The notes: a model not told the origin generated them from the letters alone. A DNA stretch of 64,000 nucleotides from Streptomyces rishiriensis (GCF_003112535.1 NZ_BEWA01000008.1:124001-188000); one strand, 5' to 3'. Counted from the stretch's first letter, positions 20,810 through 30,075 are shown. Numbers and translations: made by a program.

Positions 20810-21358
20810 TCAGGCTCGGTCCATCAGGGCGGCCGGCGGTTCGTCGTCCATCTCGAACGCCAGCGGGAACGGGGCGTGGCCGGCGAGCCGGAACCAGCGC
20901 ACCTTGCGGTGTTGGCGCAGTCTGCGGGCCGCGCCCACGGCGTCGTTGTGGAAGCGACGGGCCATGGGGACCCGGCGGACGGCCTCCGTGAGCTCGCGGG
21001 CCGCCGCCTCTCCCCCGGGCGCCACGCGCACCGCCTCCAGCTGCTGGACGTCCGCGAAGACGGCCCGCAGGGCCTGGCTGAGCTCGCTCTCGGCGACCTC
21101 CCGCTGCTCCTCCTCGGCCTGCCGGGCGGCGTGCGCGGCCTCGTACAGCACGATCGAGGCCGCGGGATCGAGGACCTTGGAGGTGGCCAGCTCCTGCGCC
21201 ACCGAGGCACGGCGCAGGAGCTGCGCGTCCAGCGCGGCGCGGGCGGCGTCGATGCGGGCGTGCAGCCGGTCCAGCCGTCCCGCCGTCCAGCTCAGGTAGA
21301 GGCCGATCGCGACGAGGACGGCCAGGGTCCAGATGAGGGTTGCGGTCACGGGCGGCAA
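20810..21358 (-). CDS. LemA-like single-pass membrane protein
   Basis: 182 residues. An N-terminal transmembrane helix (about 5-24, TATLIWTLAVLVAIGLYLSW) leads into a long helical domain with AGRLDRLHARIDAARAALD, then ARRFHNDAVGAARRLRQHRK near residue 140, ending RLAGHAPFPLAFEMDD. The FxNDAV..AR.LR pattern followed by PFP-type residues resembles LemA proteins, but similarity is partial. It lies between pdxS (101 nt away) and pimA (144 nt away) on the same strand. Function unknown. Confidence 0.65.
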   Translation of the reverse strand: MPPVTATLIWTLAVLVAIGLYLSWTAGRLDRLHARIDAARAALDAQLLRRASVAQELATSKVLDPAASIVLYEAAHAARQAEEEQREVAESELSQALRAVFADVQQLEAVRVAPGGEAAARELTEAVRRVPMARRFHNDAVGAARRLRQHRKVRWFRLAGHAPFPLAFEMDDEPPAALMDRA

Positions 21359-21502
21359 GGCTACCCGTGCCTCCCGCGCGCGCGTGCTGCGCTCCCGGAC
21401 GCCCCGCGGACGACGGGCGCCGGCCCGCGCGACTCACCGCGGCCCGGGGCGGTCACTCGCGCGCCCGGCCGAGTCCGGGCCGGGTCCGGGAGCGCGGGCG
21501 GG

Positions 21503-22672
21503 TCAGTCCCGGGCCAGGCCGAGTCTGGAGCGCAGGCCGGTCGGTCCCCGGTCGTCCTCGGCCGCCACCGCCGCCGCGCCGCCCGTGACCGTCTCGTACA
21601 CCGAGAGGATGTCCGCGCCGACGGTCGACCAGTCGAAGCGGCGCACGTGGGCGCTGCCGCGCTCGCTCAGCTCCGCTCTGCGCCCGGGGTCGCCCAGGAG
21701 GCGCACCGCCGCCTCGGCCAGCGCGTCCGCGTCCTCGTTGGCGAACAGCTCGCCCGCCGCGCCTTGGTCGAGGACCTGGGCGAAGGCGTCGAGGTCGGAG
21801 GCGAGCACCGGGGCGCCGGCCGACATGGCCTCGACGAGGATGATGCCGAAGCTCTCGCCGCCCGTGTTGGGCGCGACGTAGACGTCGACGCTGCGCAGGA
21901 AACGCGCCTTGTCCTGGTCGCTGACCATGCCGAGGAACTCCACGCGGGCGCGCAGCTCCCTGGGCAGGTCCGCCACCGCCTCCTTCTCGTCGCCGCGGCC
22001 GGCGACCAGCAGCCGGGCGTCCGGCCGCTCGGCGAAGATCCGCGGCAGCGCCCTCATCAGCACCGGCAGGCCCTTGCGCGGCTCGTCGATGCGGCCGACG
22101 AAGCCGAGGGTCTCGCCCTGCCACGCGGGGTTGGGCTCGGCCTCGGCGAAGAAGTCGACGTCGACGCCGTTGGGGATGACGACCGCGTCCCCGCCGAGGT
22201 GCTCCACCAGCGTGCGCCGGGCGTACTCGCTGACGGCGATCCGCGCGCTGATCTTCTCCAGGGCCGCCTGCAGGATCGAGTAGGCGGCGATCATCGCGCG
22301 TGAGCGGGGGTTGGACGTGTGGAAGGTGGCCACTATCGGCCCCGACGCCGCCCAGCAGGTCAGCAGGCCCAGGGACGGCGAGGTCGGCTCGTGGATGTGG
22401 ACGACGTCGAACGCGCCGTCGTGCAGCCAGCGCCGCACGCGCGCGGCGGACAGGAAGCCGAAGTTGAGGCGCGCGACCGATCCGTTGTAGGGCACCGGGA
22501 CGGCACGGCCGGCCGAGACGACGTACGAGGGCAGCGGGGTGTCGTCGTCGGCCGGGGCCAGCACGGACACCTCGTGGCCGAGCCGGATGAAGTACTCGGC
22601 GAGGTCGCGGATGTGGAACTGGACGCCGCCGGGCACGTCCCAGGAGTAGGGGCAGACGATGCCGATTCTCAC
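21503..22672 (-). CDS. pimA: Phosphatidylinositol alpha-mannosyltransferase (GT4)
   Basis: Transfers the first mannose from GDP-mannose to phosphatidylinositol at the inner face of the membrane. 389 residues. GT-B fold with RIGIVCPYSWDVPGGVQFHI at the N-terminus, FHTSNPRSRAM in the acceptor region, GFVGRIDEPRKGLPVLMRAL at about 190, and the GT4 donor motif PNTGGESFGIILVEAMSAG (about 262-280, E-x7-E). GTG at 22672 overlaps the acyltransferase stop by 4 nt (GTGA). Third gene of a pgsA-acyltransferase-pimA operon, matching the conserved actinobacterial PIM cluster. Confidence 0.92.
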   Translation of the reverse strand: MRIGIVCPYSWDVPGGVQFHIRDLAEYFIRLGHEVSVLAPADDDTPLPSYVVSAGRAVPVPYNGSVARLNFGFLSAARVRRWLHDGAFDVVHIHEPTSPSLGLLTCWAASGPIVATFHTSNPRSRAMIAAYSILQAALEKISARIAVSEYARRTLVEHLGGDAVVIPNGVDVDFFAEAEPNPAWQGETLGFVGRIDEPRKGLPVLMRALPRIFAERPDARLLVAGRGDEKEAVADLPRELRARVEFLGMVSDQDKARFLRSVDVYVAPNTGGESFGIILVEAMSAGAPVLASDLDAFAQVLDQGAAGELFANEDADALAEAAVRLLGDPGRRAELSERGSAHVRRFDWSTVGADILSVYETVTGGAAAVAAEDDRGPTGLRSRLGLARD

Positions 22673-23586
22673 GCCGGGTCCCCGTCCGACGGGCGGGGTT
22701 CCAGGTCCGCGAGCCACAAGCGCTGGAGCATGTGCCAGTCCTCCGGGTGGTCGGCGATGCCGGTGGCGAAGGCATCCGCCAGCGCCTGTGTCATGACAGA
22801 CGTCTTCTCGGCCCGGGTGCCTGACCCGGGCGTCTCGATCGGGGGGTGCACACGGCCCTGCATGACGGGCGAGTCGTCGTACCAGAGGGTGACGGGGAGC
22901 AGGAGCGCGCCGGTCTGCTGGGCGAGCAGGGCGGGGCCCGCCGGCATCCGCGTCCGGTCCCCGAAGAAGTCCACCTCGACGCCGGAGGCCGACAGGTCCC
23001 GCTCGGCGACCAGGCAGACCAGGCCGCCTTCCCGCAACCGCCGGGCCAGGGTGCCGAACGCGGCGCCGCCGGTGTGCGGCAGCACCTCCATGCCGAGGCC
23101 CTCCCGGTAGGCCACGAACCGGTCGTACAGCGTCTCCGGCTTCAGGCGCTCGGCGACGGTGGTGAACGGCGTCTTCAGCTCGGTGGTGACCCAGGCGCCG
23201 GCCAGGTCCCAGTTCGCCATGTGCGGCAGGGCGAGGACGACGCCCCGGCCGGAGGCGATGCCGTCCGTCAGATGGTGCAGGCCCTCGGGGGCGAAGCCGC
23301 CGCGCACGCGCTGGGCGCTCCAGGCCGGCAGCCGGAAGGACTCCATCCAGTACCGCAGGTAGGAGCGCATTCCCGCCCGCGAGAGCTCGGCCAGGCGCTG
23401 GGGGCCCGCGTCCGGCACCACGCGCGCGTAGTTGCTCTCCAGTCGCCGCACGCCCTTGCCGCGCCGCTTCCAGGCCAGGTCGGCGACAGTGCGGCCGAGT
23501 CGTACGGCGACCGGCTCGGGAAGCTTCTTGACGGTGCTCCAGCCGAGGCCGTACAACGCGTCGGTCAGGCGCTCCTGGACGCTCAC
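22669..23586 (-). CDS. Phosphatidylinositol mannoside acyltransferase (PatA/HtrB-like)
   Basis: Acylates the mannose of PIM in the mycobacterial homologue. 305 residues. Lipid A lauroyltransferase fold with the HxxxxD catalytic motif in ALPHMANWDLAGAW (about residues 121-126) and a downstream FGDRTRMPAGPALLA substrate region. The N-terminal helix region LTDALYGLGWSTVKKLPEPVA is membrane-associated rather than cleaved. The GTG at 23586 overlaps the PIP synthase stop by 4 nt, and its own stop overlaps pimA, so all three are coupled. Confidence 0.88.
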   Translation of the reverse strand: MSVQERLTDALYGLGWSTVKKLPEPVAVRLGRTVADLAWKRRGKGVRRLESNYARVVPDAGPQRLAELSRAGMRSYLRYWMESFRLPAWSAQRVRGGFAPEGLHHLTDGIASGRGVVLALPHMANWDLAGAWVTTELKTPFTTVAERLKPETLYDRFVAYREGLGMEVLPHTGGAAFGTLARRLREGGLVCLVAERDLSASGVEVDFFGDRTRMPAGPALLAQQTGALLLPVTLWYDDSPVMQGRVHPPIETPGSGTRAEKTSVMTQALADAFATGIADHPEDWHMLQRLWLADLEPRPSDGDPA

Positions 23587-24293
23587 TTCGCGGCCTCGCT
23601 CCCCCGGGTCTCGTCCTGAGTCTCGTCCTGGGCCTCGTGTCCCCCGGCTTCCCGGGCCGCGGCCGCCTCGGCCTCCGCCGACTCCCGCCGGACCGTGACG
23701 ACGCGCTGGATCAGCGTGACCAGGCTGCCGACGGCGACGATCCACAGGGCGATCGGCAGCAGCACCTGGATGCCCGGCACGCCGAAGCCGTGCAGGCCGG
23801 CCAGGCCGGCGGCGACCAGGGAGATCACCAGACGCTCCGCGCGCTCCACGAGCCCGTTCACGGCGACCGGCAGGCCGATCGACTCGCCGCGCGCCTTGGT
23901 GTACGACACCACCTGGCCGCTGGCCAGGCAGAAGATCGAGACGGCGCACAGGACGTTGTCGTCGCCGTTGCCCGCGTACCAGAGCGCGAAGCCGCCGAAG
24001 ATCGCGCCGTCGGCGACCCGGTCGAGCGTGGAGTCCAGGAACGCGCCCCAGCGGCTGCTGCGGCCGAGCTGACGGGCCATGTTGCCGTCGACCAGGTCGG
24101 AGAACACGAAGAGCGTGATCACGATCGTGCCCCAGAAGAACTCCCCCCTGGGATAGAAGACCAGCGCGCCCGCGATCACGCCGGCGGTGCCGAGGAGCGT
24201 GACCGTGTCGGGGCTCACGCCCCTGCGGATGAGAAACGCGGCGAACGGTGTGAGGACACGCGTGAAGAATGCACGCGCGTACTTGTTCAGCAT
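23583..24293 (-). CDS. pgsA: Phosphatidylinositol phosphate synthase (CDP-alcohol phosphatidyltransferase)
   Basis: Makes phosphatidylinositol phosphate from CDP-diacylglycerol and inositol phosphate, the base of PIM lipids. 236 residues, about six transmembrane helices. The CDP-alcohol motif DLVDGNMAR followed by G then DSTLD (about residues 66-91) carries all the metal-binding aspartates. The C-terminal ~25 residues are an acidic, Ala/Glu-rich tail. First gene of the PIM operon, divergent from the EF-G-like gene; the 279 nt between them must hold both promoters but I see no clear boxes. Confidence 0.9.
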   Translation of the reverse strand: MLNKYARAFFTRVLTPFAAFLIRRGVSPDTVTLLGTAGVIAGALVFYPRGEFFWGTIVITLFVFSDLVDGNMARQLGRSSRWGAFLDSTLDRVADGAIFGGFALWYAGNGDDNVLCAVSIFCLASGQVVSYTKARGESIGLPVAVNGLVERAERLVISLVAAGLAGLHGFGVPGIQVLLPIALWIVAVGSLVTLIQRVVTVRRESAEAEAAAAREAGGHEAQDETQDETRGSEAAK

Positions 24294-24572
24294 GGCCTTC
24301 CCGAGGGTTCGGTGTGGCCGCGCGGCCCCTGCTGGCCACCGGCTGGCCCATCGTAGCCACGCGCGCGTATGTGCGACGGTCGGGCACCCGGCCCCCCGTG
24401 TCCCGTCGTGTCGGCATCGCCCGGGTCACGGGGCGCGTCACGTCCGTCGTATGGACGCGCGGTGACGGGAGTGGAAAGCTCGAAGGACCGCGGGCGTCCC
24501 GGAGCCGCCATCGCACGCGGGGCCGCCGTGCCCGCGCCCCCAGTGACCTCACCGTGTACGGGAGGCAAGGAA

Positions 24573-26759
24573 ATGGGCGACAAGGCGAACGCACACCCCG
24601 GAGCCGCCGGCAGGGCTACAGCGGCCGACCACCCCGCGTCCGTGCGGAATGTGGTGCTGGTCGGCCACTGCGGATCGGGCAAGACGACATTGGTGGAGGC
24701 TCTCGCACTCACGGCGGGAGCGGTGAACCGGGCGGGCCGTGTGGAGGACGGCGGCACCGTCTCCGACTACGACGAGATCGAGCACCGGCAGCAGCGCTCG
24801 GTGCAGCTCTCCCTGGTGCCCGTCGAATGGGACGGCATCAAGATCAACCTCCTCGACACCCCCGGATACGCCGACTTCGTCGGGGAGCTCAGGGCCGGTC
24901 TGCGCGCCGCGGACGCGGCCCTCTTCGTCGTCTCGGCGGCGGACGGCGTGGACGGCTCGACCCGGATGGTGTGGGAGGAGTGCGCGGCCGTCGGCATGCC
25001 CCGCGCGATCGTCGTCACGCATCTGGAAGCGGCGCGCGCGGATTTCGAGGAGATGACCCGGATCTGCGCGCAGGCCTTCGGCGGCGACGACCCGGACGCC
25101 GTGCTGCCGCTGTACCTGCCGCTGCGCGGGCCCGAGGGTCCCGACGGGCACGCGCCCGTGACGGGGCTGACCGGGCTGCTCTCCCGGACGCTGTTCGACT
25201 ACTCCTCCGGCGGGCGCGAGGAGTCCCAGCCGGGCGAGGAGCAGCTGGCGGGCCTGGAGGAGGCCCGCAACCGGCTGATCGAGGGGATCATCGCCGAGAG
25301 CGAGGACGAGACCCTCATGGACCGTTATCTCGGCGGCGAGCAGATCGACGTCAAGACCCTCGTCGAGGACCTGGAGCGGGCCGTCGCGCGCGGCACGTTC
25401 TTCCCCGTGCTGCCGGCGGCCCCCGCCGCCGAGGGCGCCCGGCAGGGCCTCGGCACGGTCGAGCTGCTGGAACTGGTCACCAGGGGTTTCCCGACGCCTC
25501 TGGAGCGCGAGGCGCCCCGGGTGACGACCGTCGACGGCGAGCCGCGCGAGCTGAAGCGCTGCGATCCCGGCGGCCCGCTCGTCGCGGAGGTCGTGAAGAC
25601 CTCCTCCGACCCCTATGTCGGCCGGGTCTCGCTCGTGCGCGTCTTCTCCGGCACCCTGCAGCCCGACGCGACCGTCCACGTCTCGGGGCACGGCCTCGCC
25701 GACCGCGGCCACGAGGACCACGACGTCGACGAACGCGTCGGCGCCCTGTCCGCGCCGTTCGGCAAGCAGCAGCGGACCCTGACGCACTGCATCGCGGGCG
25801 ATCTCGCGTGCGTGGCGAAACTCGGCCGCGCGGAGACCGGCGACACGCTCTCCGCCAAGGACGACCCGCTGCTCATGGAGCCCTGGCAGATGCCCGACCC
25901 GTTGCTGCCGCTGGCCATCCAGGCGCACAGCAAGGCCGACGAGGACAAGCTCTCGCAGGGCCTCGGCCGGCTGGTCGCCGAGGACCCGACGATGCGCCTG
26001 GAACAGAACCAGCACACCCACCAGGTGGTCCTGTGGTGCCTGGGCGAGGCCCACTCGGACGTCGCCCTGGAACGGCTGCGCTCCCGCTACGGCGTCCAGG
26101 TCGACGTCGTCCCGCACAAGGTCTCCCTGCGGGAGACGTTCGCGGCGCCGGCCGCCGGGCGCGGACGGCACGTGAAGCAGTCCGGCGGGCACGGACAGTA
26201 CGCCGTGTGCGAGATCGAGGTGGAGCCGCTGCCGGGCGGCTCGGGCATCGAGTTCGTGGACAAGGTCGTGGGCGGCGCGGTGCCGCGCCAGTTCATCCCC
26301 TCCGTCGAGAAGGGCGTCCGGGCGCAGGCGGCCAGGGGCGTGGTGGCCGGGCATCCGCTGGTCGACGTCCGGATCACGCTGCTCGACGGCAAGGCGCACT
26401 CGGTGGACTCCTCCGACGCCGCGTTCCAGACGGCCGGCGCGCTCGCGCTGCGGGAGGCGGCGGCCGACGCGAAGATCCATCTGCTGGAGCCGGTGGCCGA
26501 GGTGTCCGTCCTGGTCGGCGACGAGTACGTGGGACCTGTGATGAGCGATCTGTCGGGGCGGCGGGGCCGGGTGCTGGGCACCGAGCAGATCAGCGGCGAC
26601 CGCACCCTCGTGCGGGCCGAGGTGCCCGAGATCGAGATCGGGCGGTACGCGGTCGACCTGCGCTCGCTCTCGCACGGCACGGCGCGTTTCCAGCGTGCGT
26701 ACGCCCGGCACGAGCCGATGCCCGCGCAGGTCGCCGAGAAGGTCCGGCAACAGGCCTAG
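24573..26759 (+). CDS. Elongation factor G-like protein (EF-G2 type)
   Basis: Translation-factor GTPase paralogue. 728 residues. G1 is GHCGSGKTTLVEAL (about 29-42), G3 is LLDTPGYADFVG (about 94-105). Domain II is at about 300-400, domain IV shows the GGHGQYAVCEIEVEPLPGG region (about 530), and domain V has VLVGDEYVGPVMSDLSGRRG. At the G4 position, where EF-G has NKMD, this protein reads VVTHLEAARADF. ATG at 24573 is set by GGAGGCAAGGA 2-12 nt upstream; the frame is open further upstream but lacks a ribosome site. The true fusA of a Streptomyces lies in the str operon elsewhere, so this is a second, specialised copy of unknown role. Confidence 0.88.
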   Translation: MGDKANAHPGAAGRATAADHPASVRNVVLVGHCGSGKTTLVEALALTAGAVNRAGRVEDGGTVSDYDEIEHRQQRSVQLSLVPVEWDGIKINLLDTPGYADFVGELRAGLRAADAALFVVSAADGVDGSTRMVWEECAAVGMPRAIVVTHLEAARADFEEMTRICAQAFGGDDPDAVLPLYLPLRGPEGPDGHAPVTGLTGLLSRTLFDYSSGGREESQPGEEQLAGLEEARNRLIEGIIAESEDETLMDRYLGGEQIDVKTLVEDLERAVARGTFFPVLPAAPAAEGARQGLGTVELLELVTRGFPTPLEREAPRVTTVDGEPRELKRCDPGGPLVAEVVKTSSDPYVGRVSLVRVFSGTLQPDATVHVSGHGLADRGHEDHDVDERVGALSAPFGKQQRTLTHCIAGDLACVAKLGRAETGDTLSAKDDPLLMEPWQMPDPLLPLAIQAHSKADEDKLSQGLGRLVAEDPTMRLEQNQHTHQVVLWCLGEAHSDVALERLRSRYGVQVDVVPHKVSLRETFAAPAAGRGRHVKQSGGHGQYAVCEIEVEPLPGGSGIEFVDKVVGGAVPRQFIPSVEKGVRAQAARGVVAGHPLVDVRITLLDGKAHSVDSSDAAFQTAGALALREAAADAKIHLLEPVAEVSVLVGDEYVGPVMSDLSGRRGRVLGTEQISGDRTLVRAEVPEIEIGRYAVDLRSLSHGTARFQRAYARHEPMPAQVAEKVRQQA

Positions 26760-26966
26760 GCCTGACCGCTTTCGATGCGGGACCGCCCTCAAGTGACCGG
26801 TGCGGCACCGTGGTGGAACAGTTCCTTCCGCTTCGGCGGGCGGCTTCGGCCGTCCGCCGACGGATGTCCGCGCCTGCGGATACGCTGATGACCTGATCAA
26901 CAGGTGTGCGGAGTACGGAAGTCGGGAAGGCCGCAAGGGCGAGAGCAGCGGCGATCGGGGGCGGGA

Positions 26967-28628
26967 ATGACCGTTGGCAGCGGTTACGCGGACATCTTCG
27001 GACCACAGGTGCCGCAGATGGGGGACGGCGGGCAGACGCCGACGTTCGGCCTGGCCTCGGCCGCCTACCGGGACAACCCGGTCGAGGACATCAAGAAGGC
27101 CGACAACGAGTGGCACCAGACGGCGGTCAGTACCGGCCGCAAATGGGCCCGGATCTTCCGGCCCAACCTCGGCGAGGCGTTCTCCCAGGCGGTGATCGAC
27201 CGCATGCTCGGCGTCGGTCGCAAGCCGCTCATCCAGTCCTTCGGCAGCGAGCCGCAGGTGGTCGTCGAGCACTGCCTGGCGGCCACCCGCATCCGCCGGG
27301 AACGCGACAAGAAGCTCACCGGCGTCATGCTGCTGTGCGGCGTGCTCTTCCTGCCCGGACTCCTGGTGTGGCTGCTGGTCTTCCAGCTCCGGGCGACCAT
27401 GGGCAGGCTGGACGACAAGCGGATGTCCGGCATCGGCACCGGTCTGCTCGTCGCCGTGGGGGCGCTCGCCGTCCTCTTCCTGGTCAAGATGCCGTTCGGC
27501 GGCCCGGTCGGCTGGTACGCGCGCGGGTGCGTCGTGGCGCCCGTGGCCGGCTGGTTCCTGGCCAAGCGGATCTGCGAGAGGACCGCGGCGGATCTGCGCG
27601 AGCGCTGGGACAGCCTGCTGTCGGGCGGCAGCGTCGGCGCGAAGGTCCCCGAGGCGGTGCCGACCAGCCCGAACCAGACCGCGGCCGAGCAACTGCGCCA
27701 GTCACTGGCCCGGCTCAGCGCCGAGCAGCAGTCCAACTCGGTCTTCTACGCCGGCCCCAAGGGCATACTCGGCATGGGCACGCGCTGGGGCGCGTGGCAT
27801 CTCGCCGAGGAACTGGTGCCGACCGACCCGAACAAGGGCGTCCACGAGTTCCGCAGCTGGACCGTCATACGGGCCATCCACGACCAGCTCAGCGTGCTCA
27901 ACCGGCAGAGCCTGAAGACCGGCGGCTTCCCGCCGCCCTCGGTCCGGCACTGGATCGTGACCCCGGTCGGCGAGAACGCCAAGGCGGTCGCCCGGCCGGA
28001 GGGCACCGATGTCGAGGCGTACCAGGTCAAGCCGAGGGCCATAGAGGACATCTGCAACAACCAGCAGTTCGGCGGCGGCGACCGGCATTACCTGGGCGTC
28101 CAGTGGCCGCTGTGGGACGGCCAGTTGATCATCACCATGCTGATCACGGTGACGGTGTTGCACGAGACGCTGCGCATCGAGGTCACCGGGCACGCCCTGG
28201 GCCCGGTCAACGGCCTGTTCACCACCAAGCCCGAGGCGCCCGTCAAAGAGGTCGCCAAGAGCGTCCGGTTCTGGGAGACGCGGACGGTCAAGCTTCCACT
28301 GGTCACGGCCGACGAGGTGGTCCGGCTGGCCGCGCGTGCCACGATCAGCTGGTATCCGCCGCTGCTGAAGTGGCTCGGCGGCGGCATCGGCCTGCCCGAG
28401 CCGTTCGGCCTGCGGCACGCCTGGGCCGACCAGCCCTGGCGCCACCGCTTCATGGCCGACGACGCGCTGCGGGCCGCCACCCCGGTGCTGCGCGTGGTGC
28501 ACGCCGCGGCGCTCAAGGTGCTCAGGGAGCACGACGTGGACATCGAGAAGTTCAGCTCGCGCTCGTCGGCCCTGAGCGGGGCGGTGCAGGACGTCTCGCC
28601 GCGCAAGGCGGACACCTACGACGCGTGA
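26967..28628 (+). CDS. Conserved membrane protein of unknown function
   Basis: 553 residues; I do not recognise a family. The N-terminal soluble part (1-112) includes AYRDNPVEDIKKADNEWHQ. Two or three hydrophobic helices follow (about 114-136, VMLLCGVLFLPGLLVWLLVF; about 150-190, including LLVAVGALAVLFLV and GCVVAPVAGWFLA). A C-terminal domain of about 360 residues contains a further short hydrophobic segment near 388 (GQLIITMLITVTVLHE). ATG at 26967 has GGGGGCGGG upstream. Tight coding bias supports it being real. It is convergent with the HIT gene, with a hairpin after the stop. Confidence 0.75.
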   Translation: MTVGSGYADIFGPQVPQMGDGGQTPTFGLASAAYRDNPVEDIKKADNEWHQTAVSTGRKWARIFRPNLGEAFSQAVIDRMLGVGRKPLIQSFGSEPQVVVEHCLAATRIRRERDKKLTGVMLLCGVLFLPGLLVWLLVFQLRATMGRLDDKRMSGIGTGLLVAVGALAVLFLVKMPFGGPVGWYARGCVVAPVAGWFLAKRICERTAADLRERWDSLLSGGSVGAKVPEAVPTSPNQTAAEQLRQSLARLSAEQQSNSVFYAGPKGILGMGTRWGAWHLAEELVPTDPNKGVHEFRSWTVIRAIHDQLSVLNRQSLKTGGFPPPSVRHWIVTPVGENAKAVARPEGTDVEAYQVKPRAIEDICNNQQFGGGDRHYLGVQWPLWDGQLIITMLITVTVLHETLRIEVTGHALGPVNGLFTTKPEAPVKEVAKSVRFWETRTVKLPLVTADEVVRLAARATISWYPPLLKWLGGGIGLPEPFGLRHAWADQPWRHRFMADDALRAATPVLRVVHAAALKVLREHDVDIEKFSSRSSALSGAVQDVSPRKADTYDA

Positions 28629-28696
28629 GCCTGCGGCCGTCGGGCGGGTCTCACGGCGGGTGGCCGGTGTCGTGCGGTCGGTCGGCGTGACCGGTG

Positions 28697-28716
28697 CCGG
28701 GGGCTGCTGCCCCCGG
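28697..28716 (+). terminator. Hairpin after the membrane-protein gene
   Basis: CCGGGGGC (28697-28704) / GCCCCCGG (28709-28716), 8-bp perfect stem with TGCT loop. It lies at the left end of the dispersed-repeat-like stretch described next. Confidence 0.6.
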
Positions 28717-28776
28717 ACCCCCGCTTCGGCCTGGACGGCCTCGTCCTCGAGCGCCGGACGGGCCGGTTTTCCCGGC
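28697..28776. repeat. Likely dispersed Streptomyces intergenic repeat
   Basis: The hairpin is followed by ACCCCCGCTTCGGCC, TGGACGGCCTCGTCCTC and GCGCCGGACGGGCCGG. I recognise this phrase as one found many times between genes in Streptomyces genomes. Only one copy is present in this window, so its repeated nature rests on memory. Confidence 0.5.
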
Positions 28777-28784
28777 CGGGGTCG

Positions 28785-29336
28785 TCAGGCCGAGGCCGGC
28801 CAGGCGTCCGCGAGCATCTTCCTGGTGTCCGCGAGGAGTTGGGGCAGCACACGCGTGTGTCCCACCACCGGCATGAAGTTCGTGTCGCCGCCCCAGCGGG
28901 GCACGATGTGCTGGTGGAGGTGGGCGGCGATGCCGGCCCCCGCCACGCTCCCCTGGTTCATGCCGATGTTGAAGCCGTGCGCGCCGGACGCGGTGCGCAG
29001 AGCCGTCATCGCCTGCTTGGTCAGCTCGGCGAGCTCGGCGGTCTCCAGGACGGTCAGATCGGTGTAGTCGGCCACGTGCCGGTAGGGCACGGTCATCAGG
29101 TGGCCGCCGTTGTACGGGTACAGGTTGAGCACCGCGTACACGTGCTCGCCGCGTCGGACGATCAGGCCGTCCTCGTCGGACTTCGCCGGGATCGAGCAGA
29201 ACGGGCAGCCGTCGTCGGCCCCCGGGCCGGTCGGCTTGTTCTCACCCTGGATGTAGGCCATCCGGTGGGGCGTCCACAGGCGCTGGAACGAGTCCTGCGT
29301 CCCCACTCCGATCTGCTGCTCCGGCTCACTCGTCAT
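28785..29336 (-). CDS. HIT family hydrolase/phosphorylase
   Basis: Nucleotide-binding histidine-triad protein. 183 residues. The HIT active-site motif AHLHQHIVPRW (HxHxH) is at about residues 137-147. DGCPFCSIPAKSDEDGLIV (about 33-51) supplies a Cys pair that may bind zinc with downstream His residues. The size and CPFC segment fit the actinobacterial diadenosine tetraphosphate phosphorylase group (Rv2613c-like). The ATG at 29336 (MTSEPEQQ) is preferred; another ATG lies 12 nt upstream. It diverges from the potassium channel gene. Confidence 0.88.
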   Translation of the reverse strand: MTSEPEQQIGVGTQDSFQRLWTPHRMAYIQGENKPTGPGADDGCPFCSIPAKSDEDGLIVRRGEHVYAVLNLYPYNGGHLMTVPYRHVADYTDLTVLETAELAELTKQAMTALRTASGAHGFNIGMNQGSVAGAGIAAHLHQHIVPRWGGDTNFMPVVGHTRVLPQLLADTRKMLADAWPASA

Positions 29337-29415
29337 GACCGTCAGCATATGGCTTCGCCCGTTCGCGGCGTGTCGCCGGGGTTCGCGCGGAAGCCGCGCG
29401 GGCCAAGCTGGGCCG

Positions 29416-30075
29416 ATGGACGACGACAGCCGCCACGCCCGCTGGGAGCAGCGCACCGAGATCCCGCTGTTCCTGGCGTCACTGCTGTTCCTGGCCGCCT
29501 ATGCCGCGCGCGTCCTGGCCGAGGGCATGCCGTCCGCGTGGAAGAGCCTGTGCGGGTTCACGATGCTCGTGCTCTGGCTGGTGTTCGTGACGGACTACGT
29601 CGTCCGCTGGCGCCTCGGCGGGCAGCGCTTCACGCGTTTCGTCAGGACGCACTTCCTGCACACGGTGGTGGTCGTCCTGCCACTGCTGCGGCCGCTGCGG
29701 ATCGTCCCGCTCTACGACGCGATCCAGCATCGCCAGGGGGAGCCGCGGCTCTCCCTGCACGCGCGCGTGATCGCCTACGCCGGGCTCTCGGCGCTGCTCC
29801 TCGGCTTCGCCGGGGCCCTCGCGGTCTACCAGCAGGAGCGGGGGGCGCCGGGCGCGTCCATGCGGACGTTCGGGGACGCGGTGTGGTGGGCCGCCGCGAC
29901 CCTCAGCACGGTCGGCTACGGGGACATCACACCGGTGACCCCGGGCGGCCGGGCGATCGCGATGGGCATGATGGCCGGCGGGCTGGCTCTGCTCGGGGCC
30001 GTGACCGGGTCGTTCTCGTCGTGGCTGCTGCAGATCTTCTCGCGCGAGAGCGACCGCAGGCCCCCGGAAGGCTGA
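29416..30075 (+). CDS. Voltage-gated-like potassium channel subunit
   Basis: 219 residues. Hydrophobic helices at about 18-35, 45-62 (FTMLVLWLVFVTDYVV), 80-95 and 117-137, then a pore helix and the K+ selectivity filter in STVGYGDITPVTPGGR (filter TVGYGD near residue 166-171), and a last inner helix (AMGMMAGGLALLGAVTGSFSSWL). It lacks the KtrA/RCK domain at the C-terminus, which is only ~15 residues long. The stop codon lies in the loop of the downstream terminator. Confidence 0.88.
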   Translation: MDDDSRHARWEQRTEIPLFLASLLFLAAYAARVLAEGMPSAWKSLCGFTMLVLWLVFVTDYVVRWRLGGQRFTRFVRTHFLHTVVVVLPLLRPLRIVPLYDAIQHRQGEPRLSLHARVIAYAGLSALLLGFAGALAVYQQERGAPGASMRTFGDAVWWAAATLSTVGYGDITPVTPGGRAIAMGMMAGGLALLGAVTGSFSSWLLQIFSRESDRRPPEG

